Shown here: positions 1-7,590 of the stretch, in pieces
Position numbering within the stretch: position 1 is the stretch's first letter
How the letters are laid out: each line of letters begins with the position of its first letter
Assembly: GCA_045650565.1 (NCBI GenBank)
Contig: JAZRRG010000020.1
Coordinates: 1 to 24,726 of the forward strand
Reading direction: 5' to 3'
Source: SIG565 sp045650565
GTDB lineage: Bacteria; Bacillota; Clostridia; Oscillospirales; Acutalibacteraceae
Length of the DNA: 24,726 nt
The notes under the pieces: model-generated
Told to the model about the DNA's origin: nothing
The model's input: only the letters and a program-made list of their open reading frames with translations
The model's database searches: none
Translations under genes and position numbers: made by a program

Positions 1-92
1 AACTCGTGGAGATAACACCCTCAAGCATCCGCCTTAGGAAAAGAATACTTAATAAGGAAGCTCGTATGAAATACGAGTCAAAGAATAAATAA
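1..92 (+). CDS. typA: TypA/BipA ribosome-associated GTPase, C-terminal end (partial)
   Basis: Only the last 29 codons plus stop are present; codons are in phase from position 3 and the gene runs off the left edge. The peptide contains VEITPSSIRLRKRIL followed by a basic, charged tail, which matches the end of the TypA/BipA C-terminal domain (the E. coli protein ends similarly with VEVTPTSIRIRKR). TypA is a translational GTPase of the EF-G class that binds ribosomes and supports ribosome assembly and stress growth. The stop TAA at 90-92 shares its last A with the ATG of the exonuclease gene at 92, so the two are probably co-transcribed and translationally coupled. The assignment rests on a short tail. 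Confidence 0.8.
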   Translation, partial: LVEITPSSIRLRKRILNKEARMKYESKNK

Positions 93-970
93 TGAATTAT
101 ATAATTCTTGATTTAGAATGGGATAGCGCATACTGCAAAAAGCACGGAAAGTTTGTAAATCAAATTTTACAAATAGGCGCCGTAAAGCTTGATGAAAATT
201 TTTGTGAGAGGGGCAAGTTCGGTAAAACCGTACGCTCATCTTTTTCAAAAAAAGTAAGTAAGCGGTTTACCGAGCTTACCGGCATTACAACCGAAGATAT
301 GTTAAACGGCATTCCGTTTGAAAATGCCGTACAGCTTTATAATGAGTGGGTAGGGGATGATATTATCACGCTCACTTGGAGCAATTCCGATTTGTTTACC
401 ATTATTGAAAATACACGCTTATTTTTGAGCGAGGGAACCTCCTTTAAGCTCGGCAAGTATGTTGACCTACAAAGGTATTTCCAAAACGAAATGAAGCATA
501 AGGGCACTATGCTTGTAAATCAAATATCACTGTCCGATGCGGCTGATATGCTTAAGATTTCAACCGAGGATTTTGATTTGCATACGGCGATGGATGACAG
601 TAAAATCACCGCCGAAATACTAAAGCGCACCTATAATTCAGAGCACTTTTTACCCTTTGTTAAAGATACCGCAAACCCCGAGTTTTATAAAAAGCTTACC
701 TTTAAAAATTATTATTTGTCACGACTTGACAGTAAGGAAATTAAGCCACAGCATTTAGAGTTTTTGTGCGATAAATGTGGGGGTGCGGCTATCGCTAAAA
801 AGAAATTCAAATATCGCAACCATTGGTTTATGAGCGAGTTTAAATGCAGTAAATGTGACAACACATTTTTAGGTCGTGTAATGTTTAAAATGACATATAA
901 TGGCTTAAAGGTAACAAAGCGTATTTTACATCCTGTACGCAAAGAGCAAAAAGATGAAGCTACAGTGTAA
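92..970 (+). CDS. DEDDh 3'-5' exonuclease with C-terminal zinc ribbon
   Basis: A 292-residue protein of the DnaQ/RNase T exonuclease superfamily, acting on DNA or RNA 3' ends with two metal ions. Exo motif I is the DLE at residues 7-9 (D7, E9); D100 fits ExoII; H164 and D169 in the HTAMDDSK stretch fit the ExoIII His-x4-Asp of the DEDDh subclass. The C-terminal part carries CxxC pairs at C226/C229 and C252/C255, a probable zinc ribbon that may bind nucleic acid. The ATG overlaps the typA stop by one base, and the next gene starts inside its 3' end. The substrate is not evident. The symbol is left empty because the KapD-like and DnaQ-like subfamilies cannot be separated by eye. Confidence 0.85.
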   Translation: MNYIILDLEWDSAYCKKHGKFVNQILQIGAVKLDENFCERGKFGKTVRSSFSKKVSKRFTELTGITTEDMLNGIPFENAVQLYNEWVGDDIITLTWSNSDLFTIIENTRLFLSEGTSFKLGKYVDLQRYFQNEMKHKGTMLVNQISLSDAADMLKISTEDFDLHTAMDDSKITAEILKRTYNSEHFLPFVKDTANPEFYKKLTFKNYYLSRLDSKEIKPQHLEFLCDKCGGAAIAKKKFKYRNHWFMSEFKCSKCDNTFLGRVMFKMTYNGLKVTKRILHPVRKEQKDEATV

Positions 971-1841
971 TTTATGTCCGAGAAAATGCTCGGCTATCAG
1001 AACTGAAAGTAATAATGATGGTGGCTTTTGCGGTATGCCGTATTTGCCAAAAATTGCACGTGCCGACCTGCATTTTTGGGAGGAGCCGTGTATTAGCGGA
1101 ACACTTGGTTCAGGTACGATATTTTTTAGCGGATGTACCTTGCGTTGTGTTTACTGCCAAAATTATTCAATAAGCCATAAAAATAATGGCAAGGTTATAA
1201 GCATTCAAGAATTAGCCGATATTATGCGGGAGCTTGAGCAGCGAGGTGCGCACAATATCAATTTTGTAAACCCAACCCATTATTTTCACATAATAAAAGA
1301 GGCGCTTAAAATCTACAAGCCCCAAATACCGCTTGTTTGTAACAGCAGCGGATATGAGCTCGAGGAAAATATAAAAGAAGATATTTTTGATATTTATTTG
1401 TTCGATTTAAAATATGTATCAAGTGAAAAATCTTTAAAATATTCGGGCGTGGCTGATTATTTCAGCGTGGCAAGTAAAGCCATTGCCGCCGCATATAAAT
1501 TAAAGGGGAAACCTATAATCGATAGTGATGGCATTATGCAAAGCGGTGTTATTGTAAGGCATCTTGTTTTACCAATGTCAACCAAAGAAGCATTAGCGGT
1601 AATTGATTGGTTTTGTGTTAACACACCCGATGCATATTTAAGCATAATGTCACAGTATATACCCATGGGAAAAGCAGAACAGTATCCCGAAATTTCTCGC
1701 AAAATCACAAAACGTGAATACGAAAAGGTCTTGAATCATCTTTACAGTAAGGATGTTAAAAATATTTATATTCAAGATAGGTTAAGCTCGGATACCAAAT
1801 ATATACCCGACTTTAACTTAATGGGGGAAAAGCTATGTTGA
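954..1841 (+). CDS. Radical SAM protein, PflX-like (COG1313 type)
   Basis: A 295-residue radical SAM enzyme. The [4Fe-4S]/SAM motif CxxxCxxC is C61, C65, C68 in CTLRCVYCQN, preceded by the GTIFFSGC lead-in typical of pyruvate formate-lyase activase relatives. An N-terminal cysteine cluster (C5, C8, C12, C26) may hold an extra iron-sulfur site. This fits the uncharacterised PflX family, homologues of glycyl-radical-enzyme activases; no partner glycyl radical enzyme is visible here. The start lies 17 nt inside the exonuclease gene and the 3' end overlaps the next start by 7 nt, so the three genes form one unit. Family assignment is firm, substrate unknown. Confidence 0.85.
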   Translation: MKLQCNLCPRKCSAIRTESNNDGGFCGMPYLPKIARADLHFWEEPCISGTLGSGTIFFSGCTLRCVYCQNYSISHKNNGKVISIQELADIMRELEQRGAHNINFVNPTHYFHIIKEALKIYKPQIPLVCNSSGYELEENIKEDIFDIYLFDLKYVSSEKSLKYSGVADYFSVASKAIAAAYKLKGKPIIDSDGIMQSGVIVRHLVLPMSTKEALAVIDWFCVNTPDAYLSIMSQYIPMGKAEQYPEISRKITKREYEKVLNHLYSKDVKNIYIQDRLSSDTKYIPDFNLMGEKLC

Positions 1842-2992
1842 AGACAAAAGAAAAAGCGGCAACCACAGTAGAAATTGTAGAGGTTACTACAAAAGGGGAG
1901 CTTCGCAAATTTGTTGATTTTCCGAACATACTGTATCGTGATAATCCGAATTTTGTTCCCGCATTTTACGGCGATGATATTGCTGACTGGGATAAAGAGA
2001 AAAACCCTGCCTTCTCTTATTGCGATGCAAAGTGCTTTTTAGCATATCGAGATGGAGAGATAGTCGGCAGGATAGGTGCAATTTTAAGCCATAAAGCCAA
2101 CGAAAAATGGGAAACTCGCCGTATGCGTTTTTCACAGGTTGACTTTATTGATGATATTGAGGTGTCATCAGCGCTCTTTGCTGCGGTTGAAAACTGGGCA
2201 AAAGAGAACGATTGTGATGAGGTGCACGGTCCGCTTGGATTTTGCGACCTTGATAGAGAGGGTATGCTCGTAGATGGCTTTGAGAAGCGCAGCATGTTTA
2301 TTACATATTATAATGAGCCGTATTATAACGAGCATCTCGAAAAGCTCGGCTATAATAAGGATACCGACTGGGTTGAGTATAAAATTATGGCGCCCAAGAA
2401 AGATAGCGAAATAGGTCAAAAATTGCATCGTATTGCCGAGCATATTATGAAACGCAAAAAACTGCATAAGGTAAAGGTGCTGAACCGTTTTGGCTTCGCA
2501 CCGTATGTTACTAAGGTTTTTGAACTGGTTAATGCCGCCTATGCGCCGCTATACGGCACCGTAGATTTAACCGACGAGCAGGTTAAAAAGTATGCCAACA
2601 AGTTTATACCGTTGCTCAATCCGAAATACACCTGCTTTGTTATGGACGAAAATAACGATATGGTGGCATTCGGTGTTGCCGCACCCTCGGTTGCCGAAGC
2701 TATGAAGCGTTCACGTGGTCGCCTTTTCCCAACGGGTTGGATAGATGTGCTCAAAGCGTTTAATAACAGCAAGGCGTTGGATATGTTTTTAATAGCCGTT
2801 CGCCCCGATTTACAGGGTGCGGGAGTTAATGCTATAATCTTAGACCACCTAATTCAAAATTGTGATAAAAACGGAATTGAATATGCCGAAACAGGACCAA
2901 TGCTTGAGACAAACAGTAAAATATTGGCACAATGGAAAACCTTTAATCCTGAACTACATAAGCGTCGCCGTTGTTATTTAAAAAAGATATAA
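1835..2992 (+). CDS. GNAT-like N-acyltransferase (YghO-like)
   Basis: A 385-residue soluble protein. The first half looks like a degenerate GNAT fold: a strand ending CFLAYRDGEIVGRIGAIL (about residues 68-85), then VHGPLGFCDLDREGMLVDGF at about 129-148, a stretch I associate with the YghO-like group of large GNAT proteins. The C-terminal half has a second acetyltransferase-like section ending in AVRPDLQGAGVNAIILDHL, which resembles the acetyl-CoA-binding R/QxxGxG/A region, followed by YAETGPMLETN. The start overlaps the upstream stop with GGGGGAAA as ribosome binding site. The acyl acceptor cannot be inferred. A strong hairpin follows the stop at once, so it ends the typA-exonuclease-radical SAM transcript. 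Confidence 0.7.
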   Translation: MLKTKEKAATTVEIVEVTTKGELRKFVDFPNILYRDNPNFVPAFYGDDIADWDKEKNPAFSYCDAKCFLAYRDGEIVGRIGAILSHKANEKWETRRMRFSQVDFIDDIEVSSALFAAVENWAKENDCDEVHGPLGFCDLDREGMLVDGFEKRSMFITYYNEPYYNEHLEKLGYNKDTDWVEYKIMAPKKDSEIGQKLHRIAEHIMKRKKLHKVKVLNRFGFAPYVTKVFELVNAAYAPLYGTVDLTDEQVKKYANKFIPLLNPKYTCFVMDENNDMVAFGVAAPSVAEAMKRSRGRLFPTGWIDVLKAFNNSKALDMFLIAVRPDLQGAGVNAIILDHLIQNCDKNGIEYAETGPMLETNSKILAQWKTFNPELHKRRRCYLKKI

Positions 2993-3036
2993 CAAAAACT
3001 GCTTTCAGAAAAATTCTGAAAGCAGTTTTTGTTATA
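2988..3036. terminator. 23-bp convergent hairpin terminator
   Basis: A perfect inverted repeat: 2988-3010 pairs with 3014-3036 around an AAA loop. An A-run on one side and a T-run on the other let it work in both directions. It contains the stop codons of both the GNAT-like gene (+) and the RHH gene (-). Confidence 0.9.
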
Positions 3037-3199
3037 GTTTTATTTTACCGTGTTTTTCTTCAAATGAAGCAACGTGTTTTTTGACAAATTGTTCAATTTC
3101 TTTGTTTGCCGAACGACCTTCAAATTCAGCAACATATCTGAATTTTTTGAAAAGTTCTCTATCTATTCGTAATGTGTATCGTAAAAGATTATCTTTCAT
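3032..3199 (-). CDS. Small ribbon-helix-helix (Arc-like) DNA-binding protein
   Basis: A 55-residue protein starting MKDNLLRYTLRID. The N-terminal strand RYTLRIDREL followed by two helices (FKKFRYVAEFEGRSANKEIEQFV) is the ribbon-helix-helix layout of Arc/MetJ-type repressors, which bind DNA as dimers with the strand in the major groove. The frame opens 21 nt further upstream, but the start at 3199 is preferred because GAGGTG sits 6 nt ahead of that ATG while the upstream ATG has no ribosome binding site. It is divergent from the SLOG-fold gene, with an inverted repeat between them, so auto- and cross-repression is likely (inference). It could also be an antitoxin-type RHH protein, but no toxin gene adjoins it. 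Confidence 0.75.
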   Translation of the reverse strand: MKDNLLRYTLRIDRELFKKFRYVAEFEGRSANKEIEQFVKKHVASFEEKHGKIKL

Positions 3200-3244
3200 T
3201 AAAAACACCTCTAATAACATTATGACTTAATTATAGTGTAATTA

Positions 3245-3279
3245 TTGCGTCAAAACGAAAATGGTGGTATAATGACGCA
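3245..3279 (+). promoter_or_regulatory. Promoter of the SLOG-fold gene with probable RHH operator
   Basis: TTGCGT at 3245-3250 and TATAAT at 3268-3273 are 17 bp apart. A 7-bp inverted repeat, TGCGTCA at 3246-3252 and TGACGCA at 3273-3279, covers the -35 box and the end of the -10 box, so a bound dimer pair would block this promoter. On the other strand a TATAAT lies at 3235-3230, a possible -10 for the RHH gene with only a weak -35, and the first half-site falls in its spacer. Promoter boxes are seen; operator function is inference. Confidence 0.65.
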
Positions 3280-3293
3280 TAAGAGGTGGTATT

Positions 3294-3620
3294 ATGAAAA
3301 TCGCAATAATTGGTTCGAGGAATTTAAAAGTCTATGATTTAGAAAAATATTTGCCTGATAACGTTACCGAAATAGTATCGGGTGGCGCTGTGGGAATAGA
3401 TACCTGTGCTGAAAATTTTGCAAAGCAAAACGGTATAAAACTAACTGTTTTTAAACCGAAATACGAAAAATACGGCAGGGGAGCTCCGTTAAAAAGAAAC
3501 CTACAAATTATAGATTACTCAGATAGAGTTATTGCCTTTTGGGACGGAAAATCAAGAGGAACTAAATACGTTATTGACAATTGTAAAAGTAAACCGATGA
3601 AAATTTTCATAAAAAAATAA
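3294..3620 (+). CDS. SLOG-fold (DUF2493/YspA-like) nucleotide-ligand protein
   Basis: A 108-residue single-domain protein with a Rossmann-like SLOG core, a fold shared with DprA, LOG and TIR-linked sensor proteins. Visible motifs are the N-terminal strand plus GSRN (residues 7-10), the glycine loop SGGAVGIDTCAE (about 29-40), PLKRNLQIIDYSDRVIAFWDG (about 65-85) and SRGTKYVIDNC. Such proteins are thought to bind or cleave nucleotide-derived ligands; no experiment is implied here. AGAGGTGG precedes the ATG. Its expression is probably controlled by the divergent RHH protein. A hairpin terminator follows directly, so it is monocistronic. Role unknown. Confidence 0.75.
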   Translation: MKIAIIGSRNLKVYDLEKYLPDNVTEIVSGGAVGIDTCAENFAKQNGIKLTVFKPKYEKYGRGAPLKRNLQIIDYSDRVIAFWDGKSRGTKYVIDNCKSKPMKIFIKK

Positions 3621-3621
3621 A

Positions 3622-3646
3622 GCACTCTAAGAGTGCTCTATTTTTA
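3622..3646. terminator. Bidirectional terminator, SLOG gene / dapB
   Basis: AGCACTC at 3622-3628 pairs with GAGTGCT at 3632-3638 around TAA. A T-run follows on the + side (3642-3646) and an A-run precedes it (3612-3622), giving a U-tract for the dapB transcript on the - strand. Confidence 0.8.
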
Positions 3647-4393
3647 ACCAATTAAATCATTCATATCGTAAAGTCCTGCGGCTTTGCCCTTTAAGAAGGA
3701 TGCGGCTCTAATGGCGCCAACCGCAAATACGTTTTTGGAAAATGCTTGGTGAGTGAGGGTTAACACCTCGTTGTTACCTGCAAAGATAACCTCGTGCTCA
3801 CCAACTATTGTGCCGCCCCTAACCGAATGAATACCTATTTCATTTTTACGCCGCTTTTCTCTTTTGGAGTGGCGGTCATATTCATAGAGCATTTTGTTAT
3901 CAAGCGTCTCATTTATGGCATTTGCAAGCATAATTGCCGTACCCGAGGGTGCATCAACTTTTTGGTTGTGGTGCTTTTCGACAATTTCAATATCAAAGCT
4001 ATCACCAAGCACTGCGGTAACACGTTTTACAAGAGAAGTCAAAAGGTTTATGCCGAGTGACATGTTAAAGGTAAAGAAAACGGGAATTAGCTTTGCCGCC
4101 GCCTTGATTTTTTCAATTTGTGCCTCGGTATAACCCGTGGTTGCCGCAACCAATGCTACTTTGTTTTTAGTTGCATATTCAAGTATATCATCAAGTGCTG
4201 CGGGGTTAGAAAAATCAACAATAACATCGGCATCGGGTAATTCGTTAAAAGCAGGGTAAACAGGGTATTTAAGACCATCCTTAAAGAATGGGTCCACACC
4301 TGCAACTATTTGAGCAGAATTATCCTCCGATATAATGTCGGTTATAACTGCGCCCATTTTTCCTGAGCAGCCGCTTAATACAATTTTAAGCAT
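3644..4393 (-). CDS. dapB: 4-hydroxy-tetrahydrodipicolinate reductase
   Basis: A 249-residue cytosolic enzyme that reduces the DapA product to tetrahydrodipicolinate with NAD(P)H, on the way to diaminopimelate for peptidoglycan and lysine. The nucleotide-binding loop is GCSGKMG at 8-14. The family signature EKHHNQKVDAPSGTA spans 139-153, with the catalytic His141/His142 and Lys145. VRGGTIVGEH at 191-200 is another conserved segment. Length is normal for the family. It is the last gene of asd-dapA-dapB, 22 nt after dapA, with GGATGTG ahead of the ATG. Confidence 0.96.
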   Translation of the reverse strand: MLKIVLSGCSGKMGAVITDIISEDNSAQIVAGVDPFFKDGLKYPVYPAFNELPDADVIVDFSNPAALDDILEYATKNKVALVAATTGYTEAQIEKIKAAAKLIPVFFTFNMSLGINLLTSLVKRVTAVLGDSFDIEIVEKHHNQKVDAPSGTAIMLANAINETLDNKMLYEYDRHSKREKRRKNEIGIHSVRGGTIVGEHEVIFAGNNEVLTLTHQAFSKNVFAVGAIRAASFLKGKAAGLYDMNDLIG

Positions 4394-4415
4394 ATTTTCA
4401 CATCCGTATTTTTAA

Positions 4416-5303
4416 TTAAAGTAAATCAACCTTTTTAAGTTCAGAAACTAGCGCTTCACGCTTCGTATCGCTCATTTTAACAAGCGGTAAGCGACAGGGA
4501 CCAACATTCATACCCATAATTTCCATTGCCTCTTTTACGGGAATGGGGTTTACATCGCTAAACAAGGCATCGATAAGACCGATATATTTAATTTGCATAT
4601 CGGCGGCTTCCTTTACCTTGCCGTCCAGATATAAGCTACACATATCGTGCGTCTCTTTGGGTGCTACGTTTGAGAGTACCGAAATAACACCGATACCGCC
4701 AACCGACATAATGGGGATAATTTGGTCATCATTACCCGAATAGATATCAAGGTTATCGCCACAAAGCGCCTTTGTTTTAACCACCGAAGCAATATCTCCG
4801 TTGGCTTCCTTGGCGGCAACAATATTGGGGTGCTTTGAAAGAACGGCGTATGTTTCGGGTAAAATGTTAACGCCTGTACGGGAAGGCACGTTATAAAGAA
4901 TAACGGGCGCATCAACGTTATCGGCAATGTAATTAAAATGTGCAATAAGACCTGCCTGTGAGGTTTTATTGTAATAGGGGGTTACAAGCAACAGCGCATC
5001 GGCACCGACTGCCAATGCCTCACGGCTTAATTCTATCGAATATGCAGTATCGTTACTGCCCGTACCCGCAATAATCGGCACACGACCTGCGGCTGTCTTT
5101 ACGGCAGCTGCAATAACCTTAATATGGTCCTCGTGATTAAGCGTTGCGGCTTCACCCGTAGTTCCGCAAATAACCAAGGCATCAATACCTTGCTCGATTT
5201 GCTGCTCAACCAACCTATCAAGTACTTCATAATTGACTGTACCGTCATCGAACATAGGGGTTACAAGAGCAGTTGCGGCACCTGTGAAAATTCTTTTTTT
5301 CAT
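4416..5303 (-). CDS. dapA: 4-hydroxy-tetrahydrodipicolinate synthase
   Basis: A 295-residue class I aldolase-type TIM barrel that condenses pyruvate with aspartate semialdehyde. The Schiff-base lysine is K165 in VAAKEANGD; the catalytic tyrosine is Y137 in ILYNVPSRTG; the GTTGE substrate loop is 47-51; and Y111 in PYYNK corresponds to the inter-subunit tyrosine. R142 fits the carboxylate-binding arginine. Length and motifs are complete. An AAAGGAAA ribosome binding site precedes the ATG. It sits between asd, which makes its substrate, and dapB, which uses its product. Confidence 0.97.
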   Translation of the reverse strand: MKKRIFTGAATALVTPMFDDGTVNYEVLDRLVEQQIEQGIDALVICGTTGEAATLNHEDHIKVIAAAVKTAAGRVPIIAGTGSNDTAYSIELSREALAVGADALLLVTPYYNKTSQAGLIAHFNYIADNVDAPVILYNVPSRTGVNILPETYAVLSKHPNIVAAKEANGDIASVVKTKALCGDNLDIYSGNDDQIIPIMSVGGIGVISVLSNVAPKETHDMCSLYLDGKVKEAADMQIKYIGLIDALFSDVNPIPVKEAMEIMGMNVGPCRLPLVKMSDTKREALVSELKKVDLL

Positions 5304-5327
5304 AAGGCAAGATTTCCTTTCTAAAAA

Positions 5328-6407
5328 TTAATCTATAAAGCCCTTAGCACAAAGCAACTCTGCAAGTAAAACTGCGCCGCCTGCGGCACCACGCAGAGTG
5401 TTGTGCGACATACAAACAAACTTATAATCGTACTGGGTGTCCTCACGTAATCTACCGATGGAGATTGCCATACCGTTATCAAGTTCTCTTTGGAGTTTGA
5501 TTTGCGGCATACCGTCCTCGGTAAAGTAGTTTAAGAACTGCTTGGGTGCGCTCGGTAATTCTAAAATTTGCGGCTCACCCTTGAAGTTTTGCCAAATATT
5601 TAAAATTTCCTCGATTTCGGGTTTCTTATCAAAGCTTACAAATACTGCCGCTGTATGACCGTCAGACACGGGCACACGGAAGCACTGTGCGGTGAGCTTC
5701 GGCGAGGTGGAATTTTTAATGACACCATCCTCTACTTTGCCCCAAATTTTAAGCGGCTCCTGTTCGGATTTTTCTTCCTCCCCGCCAATGTAGGGGATAA
5801 GGTTATCAACCATTTCGGGCCAACGCTCAAAGGTTTTTCCCGCACCCGAGATTGCTTGATAGGTACAAACAAGAGATTGCTTTATACCAAAATCATTTAA
5901 CGGGAACAGGGCAGGTACATAGCTTTGCAAGGAGCAGTTTGATTTAACCGCAACAAAGCCACGCTTTGTACCAAGGCGCTTTCTTTGTGCGTGGATAACC
6001 TCGGCGTGTTCGGGGTTAAGCTCGGGTATAATCATAGGAACATCGGGGGTTGAACGGTGGGCACTGTTATTTGAAACAACAGGGCACTCAAGCCGTGCAT
6101 ACGCCTCCTCCAATGCTTTAATTTCATCCTTTTTCATATCAACGGCGCAAAAAACAAAATCAACGCTTTTTGCGATTTTTTTCATATCAGCAGTAGCATC
6201 AAGAACCTGCATCTTTTTAACCTTTTCAGGCATTGGCTTTGTCATAGCCCAACGGGAACCTACCGCTTCCTCATATGTCTTACCTGCACTGCGGCTTGAA
6301 GCGGCAAGCACCTCAATATCAAACCACGGATGGTCGGTATTAAGTAAAACAAAGCGTTGACCTACCATACCGGTAGCGCCTATAATACCTACTTTATATT
6401 TTTTCAT
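5328..6407 (-). CDS. asd: Aspartate-semialdehyde dehydrogenase
   Basis: A 359-residue NADPH-dependent enzyme making aspartate semialdehyde from aspartyl phosphate. The nucleotide loop GATGMVGQRF is residues 10-19; the catalytic cysteine is C158 in KSNCSLQ; the acid/base histidine is H251 in SDGHTAAV, with R244 nearby. The sequence is of the longer archaeal/fungal-like type of Asd rather than the E. coli type (my reading of the SNCSLQ and RVPVSDGH motifs). An in-frame TTG lies 9 nt further upstream, at 6416, but AGAAAGG is 10 nt before the ATG at 6407 and only 1 nt before the TTG, so ATG is chosen. It heads the asd-dapA-dapB operon. Confidence 0.94.
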   Translation of the reverse strand: MKKYKVGIIGATGMVGQRFVLLNTDHPWFDIEVLAASSRSAGKTYEEAVGSRWAMTKPMPEKVKKMQVLDATADMKKIAKSVDFVFCAVDMKKDEIKALEEAYARLECPVVSNNSAHRSTPDVPMIIPELNPEHAEVIHAQRKRLGTKRGFVAVKSNCSLQSYVPALFPLNDFGIKQSLVCTYQAISGAGKTFERWPEMVDNLIPYIGGEEEKSEQEPLKIWGKVEDGVIKNSTSPKLTAQCFRVPVSDGHTAAVFVSFDKKPEIEEILNIWQNFKGEPQILELPSAPKQFLNYFTEDGMPQIKLQRELDNGMAISIGRLREDTQYDYKFVCMSHNTLRGAAGGAVLLAELLCAKGFID

Positions 6408-6408
6408 A

Positions 6409-6471
6409 ATTAACAAACCTTTCTGTTAATGCAAATTCTGAAATAAAGGGTTGCTTTACTGGGGGATTTGC
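6409..6471 (-). promoter_or_regulatory. Structured leader of the asd operon
   Basis: Two hairpins lie between the promoter and the asd start. The distal one pairs 6466-6471 with 6431-6436, with an inner TAAAG/CTTTA stem. The proximal one pairs 6409-6415 with 6424-6430, placing the AGAAAGG ribosome binding site in its 8-nt loop. The leader is too short for a lysine riboswitch and matches no RNA class I recognise. Confidence 0.45.
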
Positions 6472-6479
6472 AATATAAT
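6451..6479 (+). promoter_or_regulatory. Sigma-A promoter for queA
   Basis: TTGCTT at 6451-6456 and TATAAT at 6474-6479 with a 17-bp spacer. It lies inside the leader of the divergent asd operon, so the two transcripts overlap at their 5' ends. Confidence 0.7.
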
Positions 6480-6503
6480 ACCTAATATACTAATTATTAT
6501 ACT

Positions 6504-6532
6504 AATATAGCATTTTTTGGTGCATTTGTCAA
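6504..6532 (-). promoter_or_regulatory. Sigma-A promoter for asd-dapA-dapB
   Basis: Reading the - strand, TTGACA (6532-6527) is followed after 17 bp by TATATT (6509-6504). Transcription would start near 6497, leaving about 90 nt of leader before asd. Confidence 0.85.
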
Positions 6533-6553
6533 TCAAGATAAGGATGTAAAATT

Positions 6554-7576
6554 ATGAAAAAAAGCGATTTTTACTATTTTTTGCCGGAAGAGCTCATCGC
6601 ACAAACACCCGTTACTCCACGAGATTCTTCTCGGCTCTTGGTTTTAGATAAAAATACAGGCGATAAGGTGCACACCGTTTTCAGCTGCTTGGATGATTTT
6701 TTAAGGGCGGGGGACACCTTGGTTTTAAACAATACAAGGGTTTTACCCGCACGAATTTACGGCACACGAAGGGATACGGGTGCTGTTGTTGAATTTGTGC
6801 TTTTAAAACAAATAAGCACTCTCAAATGGGAGTGTATAGCGGGGCCAGGTAAGAAGGCAAAGCAGGGATATGAATTTATCTTTTCTGATAAGCTTTCTGC
6901 AACGGTAAGTGAGGTTTTGCCCGATGGCAACCGTGTAATTGACTTTATATGCCATGGCGAATTTTTTGCGGTTTTAGATGAGGTTGGTCAAATGCCGCTA
7001 CCACACTATATAAAGGAAAAATTAGAGGATAAGGAACGTTATCAAACAGTTTATTCAAAGGAACTCGGCAGTGCCGCCGCCCCAACGGCAGGACTGCACT
7101 TTACACCTGAAATGCTTGATAGGTTAAGGGAAAAGGGCGTTAATGTGACCTTTGTTACCCTGCATGTAGGTCTTGGCACCTTCCGTCCTGTAAAGGTGGA
7201 TGAAATAACCGAGCATAAAATGCATTCCGAGCATTACTATATAAGTAAAGAAACAGCCGATATAATAAATAAAACCAAGCAAAACGGCGGCAGGGTGATT
7301 TGCGTTGGAACAACCTCTTGCCGTACCTTAGAGAGCGTAGCAAATAAATTCGGTGAAATAAGGGCGTGTAGCGAGGACACCGATATTTTTATCTATCCGG
7401 GGTATGAGTTTCGGGTTATGGATGCCTTGCTAACAAACTTTCATTTACCCGAGAGCACACTAATAATGCTGGTGTCCGCCTTTGCGGGTTATGATAATAC
7501 AATGAGCGCATACAAAACAGCTGTTGAAGAAAAATACAGATTTTTCAGCTTTGGCGATGCGATGTTGATTTTGTGA
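6554..7576 (+). CDS. queA: S-adenosylmethionine:tRNA ribosyltransferase-isomerase
   Basis: A 340-residue cytosolic enzyme that transfers and rearranges the ribosyl part of SAM onto preQ1 at tRNA position 34, giving epoxyqueuosine. Family segments are all present: FYYFLPEELIAQTPVTPRDS near the N-terminus, LVLNNTRVLPARI (about 55-67), PLPHYI (about 149-154), GSAAAPTAGLHFT (about 173-185) and VTLHVGLGTFRPV (about 201-213). Length matches the family. AAGGATG precedes the ATG. It is followed by tgt, which supplies its tRNA substrate; the same order is found in E. coli (queA-tgt-yajC). No queuine transporter or preQ1 synthesis genes are visible here. Confidence 0.97.
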   Translation: MKKSDFYYFLPEELIAQTPVTPRDSSRLLVLDKNTGDKVHTVFSCLDDFLRAGDTLVLNNTRVLPARIYGTRRDTGAVVEFVLLKQISTLKWECIAGPGKKAKQGYEFIFSDKLSATVSEVLPDGNRVIDFICHGEFFAVLDEVGQMPLPHYIKEKLEDKERYQTVYSKELGSAAAPTAGLHFTPEMLDRLREKGVNVTFVTLHVGLGTFRPVKVDEITEHKMHSEHYYISKETADIINKTKQNGGRVICVGTTSCRTLESVANKFGEIRACSEDTDIFIYPGYEFRVMDALLTNFHLPESTLIMLVSAFAGYDNTMSAYKTAVEEKYRFFSFGDAMLIL

Positions 7577-7588
7577 TACAAAATCAAC
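7564..7588. repeat. 11-bp inverted repeat at the queA stop codon
   Basis: GTTGATTTTGT (7564-7574) pairs with ACAAAATCAAC (7578-7588) around a 3-nt loop overlapping the stop codon. There is no T-run after it, so it is not a complete intrinsic terminator; the heptamer repeat begins right behind it. Confidence 0.6.
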
Positions 7589-7590
7589 AG

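Noticed and set aside
61..77. Perfect hairpin CTCGTAT-GAA-ATACGAG, possible terminator or RNA end
   Set aside because: It lies inside the typA reading frame, has no T-run, and the frame around it reads as the conserved TypA C-terminus.
3032..3620. RHH/SLOG pair as a toxin-antitoxin system
   Set aside because: The genes are divergent, not in one operon, and the SLOG protein has no toxin motif that I can recognise.
6409..6553. Lysine riboswitch for asd, or preQ1 riboswitch for queA
   Set aside because: The leader is too short for a lysine riboswitch, and I see no preQ1 aptamer motif before queA. The stems present fit neither class.
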